Shown here: piece after piece, positions 9,161 through 17,627 of the stretch
Position numbering within the stretch: position 1 is the stretch's first letter
How the letters are laid out: each line of letters begins with the position of its first letter
Source of the DNA: Promethearchaeota archaeon
Lineage (GTDB): Archaea; Asgardarchaeota; Lokiarchaeia; Sigyniarchaeales; SOKP01
DNA length: 40,148 nucleotides
Direction of reading: 5' to 3'
NCBI GenBank assembly: GCA_016926735.1
Contig: JAFGOA010000107.1
Location: forward strand, 1 to 40,148
Translations under genes and position numbers: made by a program
The notes under the pieces: model-generated
Seen by the model: the letters and a program-made list of their open reading frames with translations, nothing else
Databases searched by the model: none
Told to the model about the DNA's origin: nothing

Positions 9161-9820
9161 TAAAGTATCTTAAAGAAATGATTCTCCTCCTCATGGATTC
9201 GAGTAGATTATTTCCCTTGATTCATGATTTGGATAATATTTAATAGCTATATTCTTCAGCTATTCCTTTTTAGATTACCTAACCATTATTTTAATAGAAA
9301 ATTCTGTTTTTTTATTACTAAAGAGAATACAACTAAAAAATTCATTTTTAAAGAATATTTACTGATATATATGAATTTTTTATAGTTTTTTTAGAATAAT
9401 AGGGAGAATTTTACTACTATTATTTTGCTGTAAAATATAAGTAGAGGATTTCTATTCTTATAATTTAATAGGATTAAAAATAACAAATAATTATTACAAA
9501 ATTATGCCTAATTAACCTATAATAGCTATATAGGAATAGGTATATAGTATATTATATATTCCTTTTAAGAGGCTCATGATATAATTTTCAATGAGGAACA
9601 TTTCTATTATCCGGATATCATAGGCATAAGTGTTATAAATTATTAATATATTGTAATGATAAATACTAAAATATAGCAATATCGATATAAGAACCATATT
9701 ATCTGTCTTTTTTCTTTATATTTTAGTGATATTAATTGATCCTATATTCTGGAATTTATCTTAAGTTTTATAAATAAGAATCTTGTTAATATATTTAAAA
9801 ATGATATTTTTGATATTTAT
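9161..9820. other. Gene-free stretch
   Basis: No intact gene. On the minus strand about 9182-9241 there is a short protein-like run (..IAIKYYPNHESREI..) ended by a stop, possibly the front of the neighbouring remnant. A 61-codon minus frame at 9512-9697 is of low complexity and unsupported. The rest is A/T-rich with simple TATA repeats. Confidence 0.4.
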
Positions 9821-9834
9821 CGTTAAATAACTGA
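9821..9834 (+). repeat. Cassette-boundary motif (CGTTAAATAACTGA)
   Basis: 13 of 14 bases match the consensus. The next ~330 bases are a damaged copy of the sequence that follows the motif at 24900, so the duplicated block starts at the motif. Confidence 0.75.
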
Positions 9835-9900
9835 ATATTTAATATTATAAGGATGCTTCATACAAAAAATTTTATTCTATTTTAATCTATAAGATTACGG

Positions 9901-9921
9901 CATAAATAATATTAATTTATG
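9901..9921. promoter_or_regulatory. Palindromic operator/promoter of the dead antitoxin copy
   Basis: CATAAAT and ATTTATG flank AATATTA, giving 7-bp arms. The same element lies before the live RHH antitoxin gene (24981-24999). Ribbon-helix-helix antitoxins usually repress their own operon through such a palindrome; the TA-rich arms may double as the TATA box. Confidence 0.5.
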
Positions 9922-9931
9922 TGATTGAATT

Positions 9932-10144
9932 ATAGAAACTGAAAAATTAAAAATATTACATATTAAGCTCAAAGGAATAATATCATCTCGATTTGAGATA
10001 ATTAAATCTATACTGGGTGTATAAAATGATGCTGAAGTTGTTAGATTTTTAATCCAAAGGTACTATAAAGAACATTTAGAAAGAGAAGAAAAGTCTGTAA
10101 GAGATGAACTAGAAAAAGATAGAAAAATTATTTCCAGATTTTAG
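9932..10144 (+). pseudogene. Dead copy of the RHH antitoxin gene
   Basis: Aligns codon by codon with the antitoxin at 25011-25265. The start is now ATA instead of ATG, a CAA codon has become TAA (after ..SILGV), and the frame ends at TAG at the position equivalent to the Met of SRFMNRYG. Similarity fades at about 10158, where a helicase fragment begins. No toxin gene follows. It shows that the antitoxin cassette existed in two copies and one has decayed. Confidence 0.75.
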
Positions 10145-10148
10145 AAAT

Positions 10149-10310
10149 ATGGAAAGAGAAGAGGATACGGAGGAAGAAAGAAGAGTCTTTTATGTGGGTA
10201 TAACAAGAGCAAAAGATAAATTATATATTTTATCATTTGGAACTGAACATTCACATTTCATAAGTCCTGCTGAAATTGATCCTAATTTATATAAGAAGAT
10301 TATTCTATAA
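10149..10310 (+). pseudogene. C-terminal fragment of a UvrD/PcrA-type helicase
   Basis: 53 codons starting at an internal ATG: EEERRVFYVGITRAKDKLYI is the motif VI region of superfamily 1 UvrD-like helicases, followed by a short tail and a stop. The other several hundred residues are absent. It is joined directly to the dead antitoxin copy. The preserved motif argues for a recent truncation. Possibly left by a deletion or by insertion of a cassette into a helicase gene. Confidence 0.75.
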
Positions 10311-10370
10311 AGTATAAATAAGATTAAAACTTAAAATTAAGTTATTATAAAATCTAAAAGACAAAATAAA

Positions 10371-10385
10371 GTATATAAATAATTA
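10371..10385 (+). promoter_or_regulatory. TATA-box-like element
   Basis: GTATATAAATAATTA lies about 35-48 bases before the ATG at 10419, a reasonable position for an archaeal promoter of the two-gene unit downstream. Position and composition only. Confidence 0.35.
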
Positions 10386-10418
10386 GAAACAATATTTATT
10401 TTTTATTGATGATTTCAA

Positions 10419-10946
10419 ATGAAAAACTTAAAAGCTCTAAATGTTCCATATTTGGATAAACTAGCAAAAGAATGCAATATTAAAGTTAAAGGTAAAAAGG
10501 ATATTAAGATAAAACAGATATTAGACGCTAAAATCCCAGAGAAGAAATTAGAAACATTATTTCAAAAATATTTAACTGAACAAAAAGAGAAAAAAAAAAG
10601 CCCAAATACTAATAGTGCTCGATTAAAAAATATAGAGAATCAAATTCAATTTATTATGTCAAAAATTAGTCAATTAGAAACAATGATATTAGAACATCAA
10701 GGAAATAATCAACAGTTATCTTTCATAAGATTGGATACTTTAAAAAAAAGAATAAAACAAGAGATATCACCAAAAGAAATGATGAGTGTAGATGATTTGC
10801 TTAATGTAATTAAACAAACAGAATATTCAAAGAAAGATATTGAAACAGCTGTAATTGAATTAATTGATGAGGAAGTACTTGATTTTTCAGAAGGAGCTTC
10901 AAAGGAAAAATTAGATGGTAAAATAGGATTACTCATTAGAAGATAA
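10419..10946 (+). CDS. Small SAP-like, coiled-coil, winged-helix protein (partner of the ATPase-nuclease)
   Basis: A 175-residue protein with no family I can name. Residues 8-35 (VPYLDKLAKECNIKVKGKKD) resemble a SAP/Rho-N-type helix-extended-loop-helix nucleic-acid binding fold. Residues 60-95 are a likely coiled coil. Residues 105-175 look like a winged helix (MMSVDDLLNVIKQTEYSKKD then a VLDFSEG wing). It begins after a TATA-like element and ends 36 bases before the 822-residue ATPase-nuclease gene, so the two form an operon. A DNA-binding adaptor or regulator of the ATPase is the simplest reading; this is inference from arrangement and predicted fold. Confidence 0.7.
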   Translation: MKNLKALNVPYLDKLAKECNIKVKGKKDIKIKQILDAKIPEKKLETLFQKYLTEQKEKKKSPNTNSARLKNIENQIQFIMSKISQLETMILEHQGNNQQLSFIRLDTLKKRIKQEISPKEMMSVDDLLNVIKQTEYSKKDIETAVIELIDEEVLDFSEGASKEKLDGKIGLLIRR

Positions 10947-10982
10947 TAATTTAAAGGTGAATAGATAATTTCTACTCAAAAG

Positions 10983-13451
10983 ATGTTAATGTGGCCTTCC
11001 AATAGAGATAAAGATGAAATTGATAGTAAAATATTTGAAAGTAATCTTAATCCATTTGCTATTGCCAGTTATCATCAAAATCAATCAATAAAATCTGATT
11101 TTGTTGGAAGAAAGAAGGAATTATTTGATTTTAAGGAAAAGATCAAAGTGATCTATAAGGAAAAAGTGTGCAGAGCCTTTAGATTAGAAGGTCCCTCTGG
11201 AGTTGGAAAATCTACTCTATTTAATTATTTAAAGGAGGCGATAGAGGAAGAAAGAGCTAGTGAAAATCCTTCTACAAATTATATTCTTAAAAAATGTGAT
11301 ATCTTCTCTACCTATTTTGTAATTGGAAATAAGATTAATAATTTCTCAGATATTTGGCAACCTATGATTAATGGTCTTACACCTGGATTTGAAAAGGAAT
11401 TAAATAAGGATATTTCCTTACCAGAATATATTATATATAATTGTATATATCAAATGTTTTTATTAGATAGAGAATTATTATCTGAAATTATATGGAAGGA
11501 TTATACAGGAGAAAGACCAAAAAATATTTATAATATAGAACTGGTAGATATAATTGAACCATTGAAAAATCGTGGATCAGAAGGAGTCAAAGATCTTCAG
11601 GAATATTATAAAAATTACAAATTAATTCTTAGGAAAAATTTTAAATTTACAATAAATGAGAATTCATATGAATTGAAAAGAGAAGATAATGAAAAAATCC
11701 ATAATCTTTTTCGAGTGATAAATGAGGATGATCCTGATTTTTATTTAGAATCAATATTAAATAGAAAATCAGAAATATTTACCAGCGATAACGATCTAAT
11801 AGACTATTTTAACGATTTAATGCGTTATTATACGTGTTTTACAAAAAAGCAACCTATTTTGTTAATTGGTATTGATGAAATCGCTAAATCGAAATCAGAA
11901 GACAAAGAAGCTTATTATAGTGATCTAGGTTTGATACTTGTAAGACTTAGAGATTTACTTAATTATGTATTATTTGTGTTTATCTCAACTTCAAAAGATT
12001 GGAAATCCTATGATGATGTCATTAAAGATAATACAGATTTAAAGGGGCAATTATCAGACTTTATAGATCCAATGGTTTTAAGTCAATTACCTATTGAAGA
12101 TCTTATTCAAGTCTTCAGAAATAGAATGGTAGGATTTTGGAGGAATTATTCCACACTTCGACCCCCCGGAGCCCCTTATTATCCGTTCTCAGAAAATCTT
12201 TTTGAATATATATATAGGTATTGCAAAAGAAATTTAAGAGATTCTATAGTCTTTCTTCGAAAATTTTGGAATCATTTTAAATTCAACAAATTTATTCCGA
12301 AACTAGAAACTATGTTTGAATGTATGAGAGAGGTATATAAATTTGAATTAAAAACATTAGATCCTTCGAAATTTCAATCATTTGAGTGGAAAATAATTAA
12401 TAATTCTTTTAATAAACCAGGCAGATTTTCATCCAATGGTGATCGTTCCTCTGCTGTGGAGACTGGATTAGAATTAGCTTGGGAATGTCTATGTCACGAA
12501 AGTCCAAGAACAGTTTGGGATGTAAGAAATAATAAGACAATAAGAACATCTAATAGTAAGAAGAGAAGACCTGATGTTCTTGTGGAATTATTAAGCAATC
12601 TAGGATCGGAATATAGGAGGAATATAGAATTTCAAGTAAAGATGTATAAGAAAAATTCTACTGTTGCACATAAAGATATAAAATCATCAATTCAATTGTT
12701 TAATGAGAAATATACAGATTATCTTTATTTTATTATGACGGGTGGAGGTCTTGATTCGAAAGCTGAAGCTCATGTAAAAGAACTTGAGAAAAAATGGACT
12801 AATCGAATTATAAGACCAATATTAAACACAAATCAAGAAAATGCTCTTTATTTTCTAGCTTTATTTGAAGAAATTTCAGGAAAAAAGTTAGGAGCGAATA
12901 TAAAACATGATATTAAATTAGTTAAAGACATGCTTACAATCATCTTAGGACAAAATGTTGATATTTTTCTAAATAAAATTAAAAATTTACCACATCGAGA
13001 GATTGAAATTGAAGTTATTGAAGATGAAGAATCTGAAGGACAAAAAGTTAAACATAAAGATCAAACAAAATTAAGTGATTTTGAAAAAGAAGATATACAA
13101 AAAAAAGAAAAGAAAATAGAACAATCACAAAGTAGAGAAGAAAAAATACCTTTGAGAACATGGTTAAAAGATTATCCACAATTTAGTTCCTATCGAAATG
13201 AATTGTGTTTTTTATGTCTTTACTTTAAGGATAAAAAAAGAGAAACTGGTGCTGATCAATTTAAATTCTACCCTCCAACCATAATAAGTTATATTATGAA
13301 AGATGTTTCACTCGATAAAAATATATTTGATGGATTAGTTAAATTTATGAGAATAAATGGATTTATTATTAATGAGGCCAAATCCTTTAGAATGACTGAG
13401 AACGGAAGAGAATTATATAAAAAGATAAAAGCAGATAATTATCAATGTTAA
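10983..13451 (+). CDS. P-loop ATPase fused to an Mrr-like nuclease domain and a C-terminal winged helix (candidate defence effector)
   Basis: An 822-residue multidomain protein. FVGRKKEL (about 40-47) followed by Walker A GPSGVGKST (70-78) and Walker B-like ILLIGIDEIAK (about 291-301) mark an AAA/STAND-type ATPase. A helical region follows. Then RRPDVLVEL (about 527-535) and IEFQVKMYKK (about 547-556) match the D..(E)xQxK core of Mrr-type restriction nucleases. An acidic/lysine linker (about 670-715) leads to a C-terminal winged-helix-like region. ATPase plus nuclease plus DNA-binding domain is typical of phage-defence effectors. I do not recognise it as part of a named system. The start follows AAGGTGA about 20 bases upstream; an ATG at 10989 is an alternative. 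Confidence 0.75.
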   Translation: MLMWPSNRDKDEIDSKIFESNLNPFAIASYHQNQSIKSDFVGRKKELFDFKEKIKVIYKEKVCRAFRLEGPSGVGKSTLFNYLKEAIEEERASENPSTNYILKKCDIFSTYFVIGNKINNFSDIWQPMINGLTPGFEKELNKDISLPEYIIYNCIYQMFLLDRELLSEIIWKDYTGERPKNIYNIELVDIIEPLKNRGSEGVKDLQEYYKNYKLILRKNFKFTINENSYELKREDNEKIHNLFRVINEDDPDFYLESILNRKSEIFTSDNDLIDYFNDLMRYYTCFTKKQPILLIGIDEIAKSKSEDKEAYYSDLGLILVRLRDLLNYVLFVFISTSKDWKSYDDVIKDNTDLKGQLSDFIDPMVLSQLPIEDLIQVFRNRMVGFWRNYSTLRPPGAPYYPFSENLFEYIYRYCKRNLRDSIVFLRKFWNHFKFNKFIPKLETMFECMREVYKFELKTLDPSKFQSFEWKIINNSFNKPGRFSSNGDRSSAVETGLELAWECLCHESPRTVWDVRNNKTIRTSNSKKRRPDVLVELLSNLGSEYRRNIEFQVKMYKKNSTVAHKDIKSSIQLFNEKYTDYLYFIMTGGGLDSKAEAHVKELEKKWTNRIIRPILNTNQENALYFLALFEEISGKKLGANIKHDIKLVKDMLTIILGQNVDIFLNKIKNLPHREIEIEVIEDEESEGQKVKHKDQTKLSDFEKEDIQKKEKKIEQSQSREEKIPLRTWLKDYPQFSSYRNELCFLCLYFKDKKRETGADQFKFYPPTIISYIMKDVSLDKNIFDGLVKFMRINGFIINEAKSFRMTENGRELYKKIKADNYQC

Positions 13452-13646
13452 ATTTGTTAATAAAATAAAAAATATTAGGAGAAAGAATCTTATGATGAGA
13501 ATCTCAATTTAAAATAGAAAAGATTAAAAAAAGAGGTGTAAATAAGAATTGGAAGTAAAAGAAATAATTTTTCTATTTTTTTTTCAATAAAATAATTCTC
13601 CATAAAAAACTGGGAAAAATCAAAATTAGATACTTAAGCCAATCAT

Positions 13647-13660
13647 CTTGAAATAACTGC
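13647..13660 (+). repeat. Cassette-boundary motif, variant (CTTGAAATAACTGC)
   Basis: 12 of 14 match the consensus, preceded by the usual ATCAT. It sits between the ATPase-nuclease gene and the end of the sugar operon. The surrounding stretch 13452-13733 holds no gene; a T-rich run at 13567-13584 may end transcription of the upstream operon. Confidence 0.5.
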
Positions 13661-13733
13661 TTTTTTTTAAAATACGTGATAAATAATGATTATTTTTTTC
13701 CTCAAATATTTTTTTAAATACTTTCTGATTTGA

Positions 13734-14825
13734 TTATACGGGTAATTTACATTTACCTTCTATGTTATTTATGCTTTTCATATATTCATTAATACCTTGC
13801 TTAAAAGAAATAGTTGGAGTAAAATTTAATTTACTCTTAATTTTTGATATATCTGCAAAAGAGTGTCTTATATCCCCTAATCTATATTCATTAGTATAAT
13901 TTGGATTAACTTTATCATTAAAATATTGTGTTAATGTCTCTGCTACATCTCGAATTGTTATTCTATAACCAGAACCTACATTAAAGATTTCATTACTTCC
14001 CGTTTTTTTTTCCATACTAAGAATTAAGCTATTACATACATCCCTAATATTAATAAAATCACGACTTTGATAACCATCTTCGTATACAATAGGATTTTTT
14101 CCTCTTAATAATTTATTACAAAAAATAGATGCGACACCCGTATAGGGACTATAAAAGTTTAGATCAACTCCATATACTAAAAATAATCTTAATATAGTTA
14201 TATCAATACCATAAGTCTTTCCAATCATTAAAGACATTTGTTCTTGTATTTGTTTTGTTAAAGCATAAATAGAACTTGGATTTGTTGGATCATCTTCTTT
14301 TAATGCTTCTGGAATCAACGTATTTTTACAATTAGGACATTTAATCTCCCATTGTTTTTTTTTTAATTGGTCTTTAGATCTTAATTGAGGATAGACAATA
14401 CCACAATTATCACATATATATTTACCTTCTCCATATACGGTGTTGGATGATGTAATTATAACTTTTTCGATATTATTATCACAATTTACTAAAATATCCA
14501 TCAAATTTGCGGTTGATAGAACATTGTTTTGGAAAAATGAGCTAATTCTATACATTGATTGTGGAATTCCTAAGATTGCTGCCATATGGTAAATTATTTC
14601 ATTTTCTTGAATTAATTCTTTAAATATTTTATAATCACATGCAGAAGCATGCACAAATTTTACATTTTTATTTAGAGATTCTATATCAATGCTTTTTTTT
14701 CTATGAATATCCTTGTATAAACAGTCTAATATCGTAATTTCATGTTTATTCTCATTTACTAATTTATTGACTAAATTTGACCCTATAAAACCAGATCCCC
14801 CGGTAACCAAAATTTTTTTACTCAT
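13734..14825 (-). CDS. NAD-dependent sugar epimerase/dehydratase with inserted zinc ribbon
   Basis: A 363-residue extended short-chain dehydrogenase. The NAD-binding GGSGFIG is at residues 9-15 and the catalytic YxxxK (SSIYALTKQ) near 188-192. Between them a zinc ribbon is inserted: ICDNCG near 137 and KCPNCKN near 163, with PQLRSKDQ between. This insertion is known in a group of nucleotide-sugar epimerases that includes dTDP-L-rhamnose 4-epimerase-like enzymes. It should act on a nucleotide-sugar in the cytoplasm, supplying the glycosyltransferase upstream. It is the last gene of a four-gene leftward operon, 27 bases after the methyltransferase fusion. Exact sugar unknown. Confidence 0.85.
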   Translation of the reverse strand: MSKKILVTGGSGFIGSNLVNKLVNENKHEITILDCLYKDIHRKKSIDIESLNKNVKFVHASACDYKIFKELIQENEIIYHMAAILGIPQSMYRISSFFQNNVLSTANLMDILVNCDNNIEKVIITSSNTVYGEGKYICDNCGIVYPQLRSKDQLKKKQWEIKCPNCKNTLIPEALKEDDPTNPSSIYALTKQIQEQMSLMIGKTYGIDITILRLFLVYGVDLNFYSPYTGVASIFCNKLLRGKNPIVYEDGYQSRDFINIRDVCNSLILSMEKKTGSNEIFNVGSGYRITIRDVAETLTQYFNDKVNPNYTNEYRLGDIRHSFADISKIKSKLNFTPTISFKQGINEYMKSINNIEGKCKLPV

Positions 14826-14852
14826 TTTATTATACCATTTGTTTTTTTTTAA

Positions 14853-16592
14853 TTATTTTGTTTTCTGTGCTAGAATTAAAGAGATTAATTGATTTGTATT
14901 CTGATAATTTACTATCTTAAATCCTGCTTTATTAAGCAAAAAACTATATTCACTAAAAGTCCTTTCTTTACCCCCTACACATACTAATAAATTAAAATTT
15001 AAAGTAATTCCTATATCTTTATCTGAATTCTCTGGAACAATTGTCTCAAAAATGAGAAGATGACCATTTTTTTCAAGAGAATTATGTATATTCTTAAATA
15101 ATATTAAGATTTTATTATCATCCCAATCATGCATAACTCTACTAAGGATTATAGTATCAGCTTTAATAGGGATATCTTCAAAAAAATTGCCTCCGCAGAA
15201 TTTTATTTTTTTTTGTATTTTTTTTTGTTTTGAATATTTATTAGCATTTCTTATTACATTAGGTAAATCAAATACAATAGCTTCTTTGATGTTCGAATAC
15301 TTTTCTAAAATTTTACTTACTAATTGCCCATACCCTCCCCCAAGATCTAATATAATCTCAGATTTATTAAAATCATACAAATCAATAATATCATTATAAT
15401 CTAAACTATACTCAGACATTGCTTTTCCATAAATATCTCCTTTCTCAACATTTTCCTCATGGTATTGAAAGAAATCTTTCTTGTATATCTTTTTAAATTG
15501 AGGTTTGTACTGTTTCAATGCTTTTGTTAATTCTGCCATAGCAAAATAATGTTCATTTCCCCACATTAAAGCAGCATATTTTAAGCTTTCTTCATGATCT
15601 TCTGTTAATAATAGTCCCAAAGGCTTTAAATAATATTTTTGATTTTTTTCTGCAATAAAATCCCATAATTTTAATACTTTTATAATCATCATTAATGATT
15701 TAGATGGTAATTCAGTCTTATCTAATAACTCTTGAAAATTATCATATCCTGTATTAATTAGATCTAATATTTCTAATTCAACTATCGAATGTATTATTTG
15801 AGTTTTCCAATATCCAATCAGCATATTCATTAACTTATTTCTGTCATTTTCTTTATTTTTTAATGAATTTTTATAAATTTCGTGAATAGTCTCTCCAGAT
15901 TTATTAATTATTATTTTGCTATTATCTTTTTTTAAGACTAGAGAATTATCATTATAGTATGGCTCAATATTTTTGAACCTTTTTTGGTATATTGATTTTC
16001 CTTTTTTATTTACATGGAAATAACCTTTACTATCCTTAGCTATAGCACATTCCTTATGATAGAGGTTTAAATATTCATATTTTTGATTATGAAAAAAAGA
16101 TCCATTTTCTGTAATGTGGTGTGCTTTACCATCTTTAGTATAAACAACCGCGATACCATGTTTGAAATCACCTACATACAGATATTTTCGATCATACACT
16201 GAATTACCCATTGTATCAATATGGTAATAGAATCCTTCAAAATTTCTTACTGGACATTTTTTTTCTTGATAATTTCCCACCCAATCATATCTTTTATTAT
16301 ATATCTGTTTTCCATTTATATCAATATGATAAAAACCAGATTCATCTATGACCGCAGCTATGTTTTCATAATATCCAAATGTTTTAATAAATTTATGATC
16401 ATATGTTGGAATCCCCTTAATATTAATGTGATAAGCTCCTAATTCATCTTCAACTGCAGCTATGCCAGGTATGTGAAAACTCATAACATTTTTGAATCTT
16501 TTCTTATATAAGGGTTGATTTTTATAAAGATGATGGGTTCCATCATATGAAATACTTATTTCATCTAATTTAATTGAATTAAAATAGCTCAT
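14853..16592 (-). CDS. WG-repeat domain fused to a class I O-methyltransferase
   Basis: A 579-residue fusion. Residues 1-240 hold about seven WG-type repeats, each ending in H-I-(D/T)..G....Y.K+Y patterns (for example YHIDINGKQIYNKRYDWVG), which should form a beta-propeller-like or solenoid binding surface. Residues 250-579 are a Methyltransf_2-type O-methyltransferase: a winged-helix dimerisation part, the SAM-binding ILDLGGGYGQ near 412-421, and the catalytic-His block RVMHDWDD near 482-489. It lies 4 bases before the radical SAM gene's stop in operon order. The methyl acceptor could be a sugar, a peptide or a small molecule; the repeats may hold it. Confidence 0.85.
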   Translation of the reverse strand: MSYFNSIKLDEISISYDGTHHLYKNQPLYKKRFKNVMSFHIPGIAAVEDELGAYHINIKGIPTYDHKFIKTFGYYENIAAVIDESGFYHIDINGKQIYNKRYDWVGNYQEKKCPVRNFEGFYYHIDTMGNSVYDRKYLYVGDFKHGIAVVYTKDGKAHHITENGSFFHNQKYEYLNLYHKECAIAKDSKGYFHVNKKGKSIYQKRFKNIEPYYNDNSLVLKKDNSKIIINKSGETIHEIYKNSLKNKENDRNKLMNMLIGYWKTQIIHSIVELEILDLINTGYDNFQELLDKTELPSKSLMMIIKVLKLWDFIAEKNQKYYLKPLGLLLTEDHEESLKYAALMWGNEHYFAMAELTKALKQYKPQFKKIYKKDFFQYHEENVEKGDIYGKAMSEYSLDYNDIIDLYDFNKSEIILDLGGGYGQLVSKILEKYSNIKEAIVFDLPNVIRNANKYSKQKKIQKKIKFCGGNFFEDIPIKADTIILSRVMHDWDDNKILILFKNIHNSLEKNGHLLIFETIVPENSDKDIGITLNFNLLVCVGGKERTFSEYSFLLNKAGFKIVNYQNTNQLISLILAQKTK

Positions 16593-16596
16593 TTAT

Positions 16597-17622
16597 TCAC
16601 CTTTTAAATTTGTTTTTTGGTTTTTTCATATTACAAATTTGGCAAACTTGATATTTGTTCCAATTCTTTACTAAAGATTGATATATTTCACTATTCCATA
16701 AATCAATTATATTATGTTCTAAAACATTACCAAATTCACCCAGAGTTCGTCTTAAATTATCAGGTGCGCAGCATACATTAAATGTTCCATCAAAAGCAAT
16801 CCACCCTTCTTTACCAAGAAAAGGACAGGCCCAATCTTTTGATCTTTTTTTTAATGATAATTCGAGAAAATTTTCTAGAAAAATTTGCTTACCATTTTCC
16901 AGAGGATTATTTTTAACATACTCTATAATTTTTTCCACATGTTTATTCCATCTATTTATAGAATCATTATTACGTCGTAATGATTCTTTTTGTAATTCAG
17001 GATGAGTTATCCATAGATGGTGTCCTTTAACTCGATCTATATTATGATTAATCGCTAATTTTATAATGTTTATGAGTTCTTTTAAATTTTGTTCCATAAA
17101 AGTGATTTGAAAAGTGATAGAAGGATAATTGATCTGGTTTTTAATTATTATATCTCGCATTTTGATGAGAATATCAATATCATTTAAAAATTTTTTAAAA
17201 TTCATTCCAATCATTATATTTTCAGCGATTTCTTTAGTAGCACCATTAATAGAAATTTTAATATCACTAACAATAGGTAAAATTAATTTTGCCCATTTTT
17301 CTACACCTAATCCAGGGAAAGTACCATTTGTTGTGATATTAAGCTTTAAATAATTCTCTTTTGTTAATCTAATAAGATCTTCCATATAAGGATATAAAAG
17401 TGGTTCTCCCATTGTAGAAGGAATAATCTCTCTCAAACCGTATTCTTTAGCTTCTCTCACTACTTTTTTTATGATCTGAAAATCCATTAGACGATTTTTT
17501 TTCTTATTATGTTTTGTATAAATACTATGTTCTTCACACATTACACAGTTAAGATTGCATAAATCGGGATTAGTATCAAATGTTAACCTCCAAGGACCCA
17601 TCTGGGAAACTTTAGAATCCAA
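16597..17622 (-). CDS. Radical SAM protein with SPASM-type C-terminus
   Basis: A 341-residue protein. CNLNCVMC (C22, C26, C29) is the CxxxCxxC that binds the radical SAM 4Fe-4S cluster. A GEPLLYPYME block and an ITTNGT strand follow in the usual order. The C-terminal part carries several cysteines (CPFLGKEG, NVCCAPDN, CQICNMKKP) matching a SPASM or twitch auxiliary-cluster domain. Such enzymes modify peptides, sugars or small molecules. It sits 5 bases after the glycosyltransferase gene in the same operon. Neighbours suggest a role in making a modified glycan or peptide; substrate unknown. Confidence 0.88.
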   Translation of the reverse strand: MDSKVSQMGPWRLTFDTNPDLCNLNCVMCEEHSIYTKHNKKKNRLMDFQIIKKVVREAKEYGLREIIPSTMGEPLLYPYMEDLIRLTKENYLKLNITTNGTFPGLGVEKWAKLILPIVSDIKISINGATKEIAENIMIGMNFKKFLNDIDILIKMRDIIIKNQINYPSITFQITFMEQNLKELINIIKLAINHNIDRVKGHHLWITHPELQKESLRRNNDSINRWNKHVEKIIEYVKNNPLENGKQIFLENFLELSLKKRSKDWACPFLGKEGWIAFDGTFNVCCAPDNLRRTLGEFGNVLEHNIIDLWNSEIYQSLVKNWNKYQVCQICNMKKPKNKFKR

Positions 17623-17627
17623 TAGTT

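Noticed and set aside
9022-9243. 73-codon + strand frame
   Set aside because: It is antisense to a better protein-like minus-strand remnant with a strong ribosome site; its leucine/isoleucine-rich translation is a shadow.
9512-9697. 61-codon minus-strand frame
   Set aside because: Low-complexity I/Y-rich translation of TA repeats, with no start signal.
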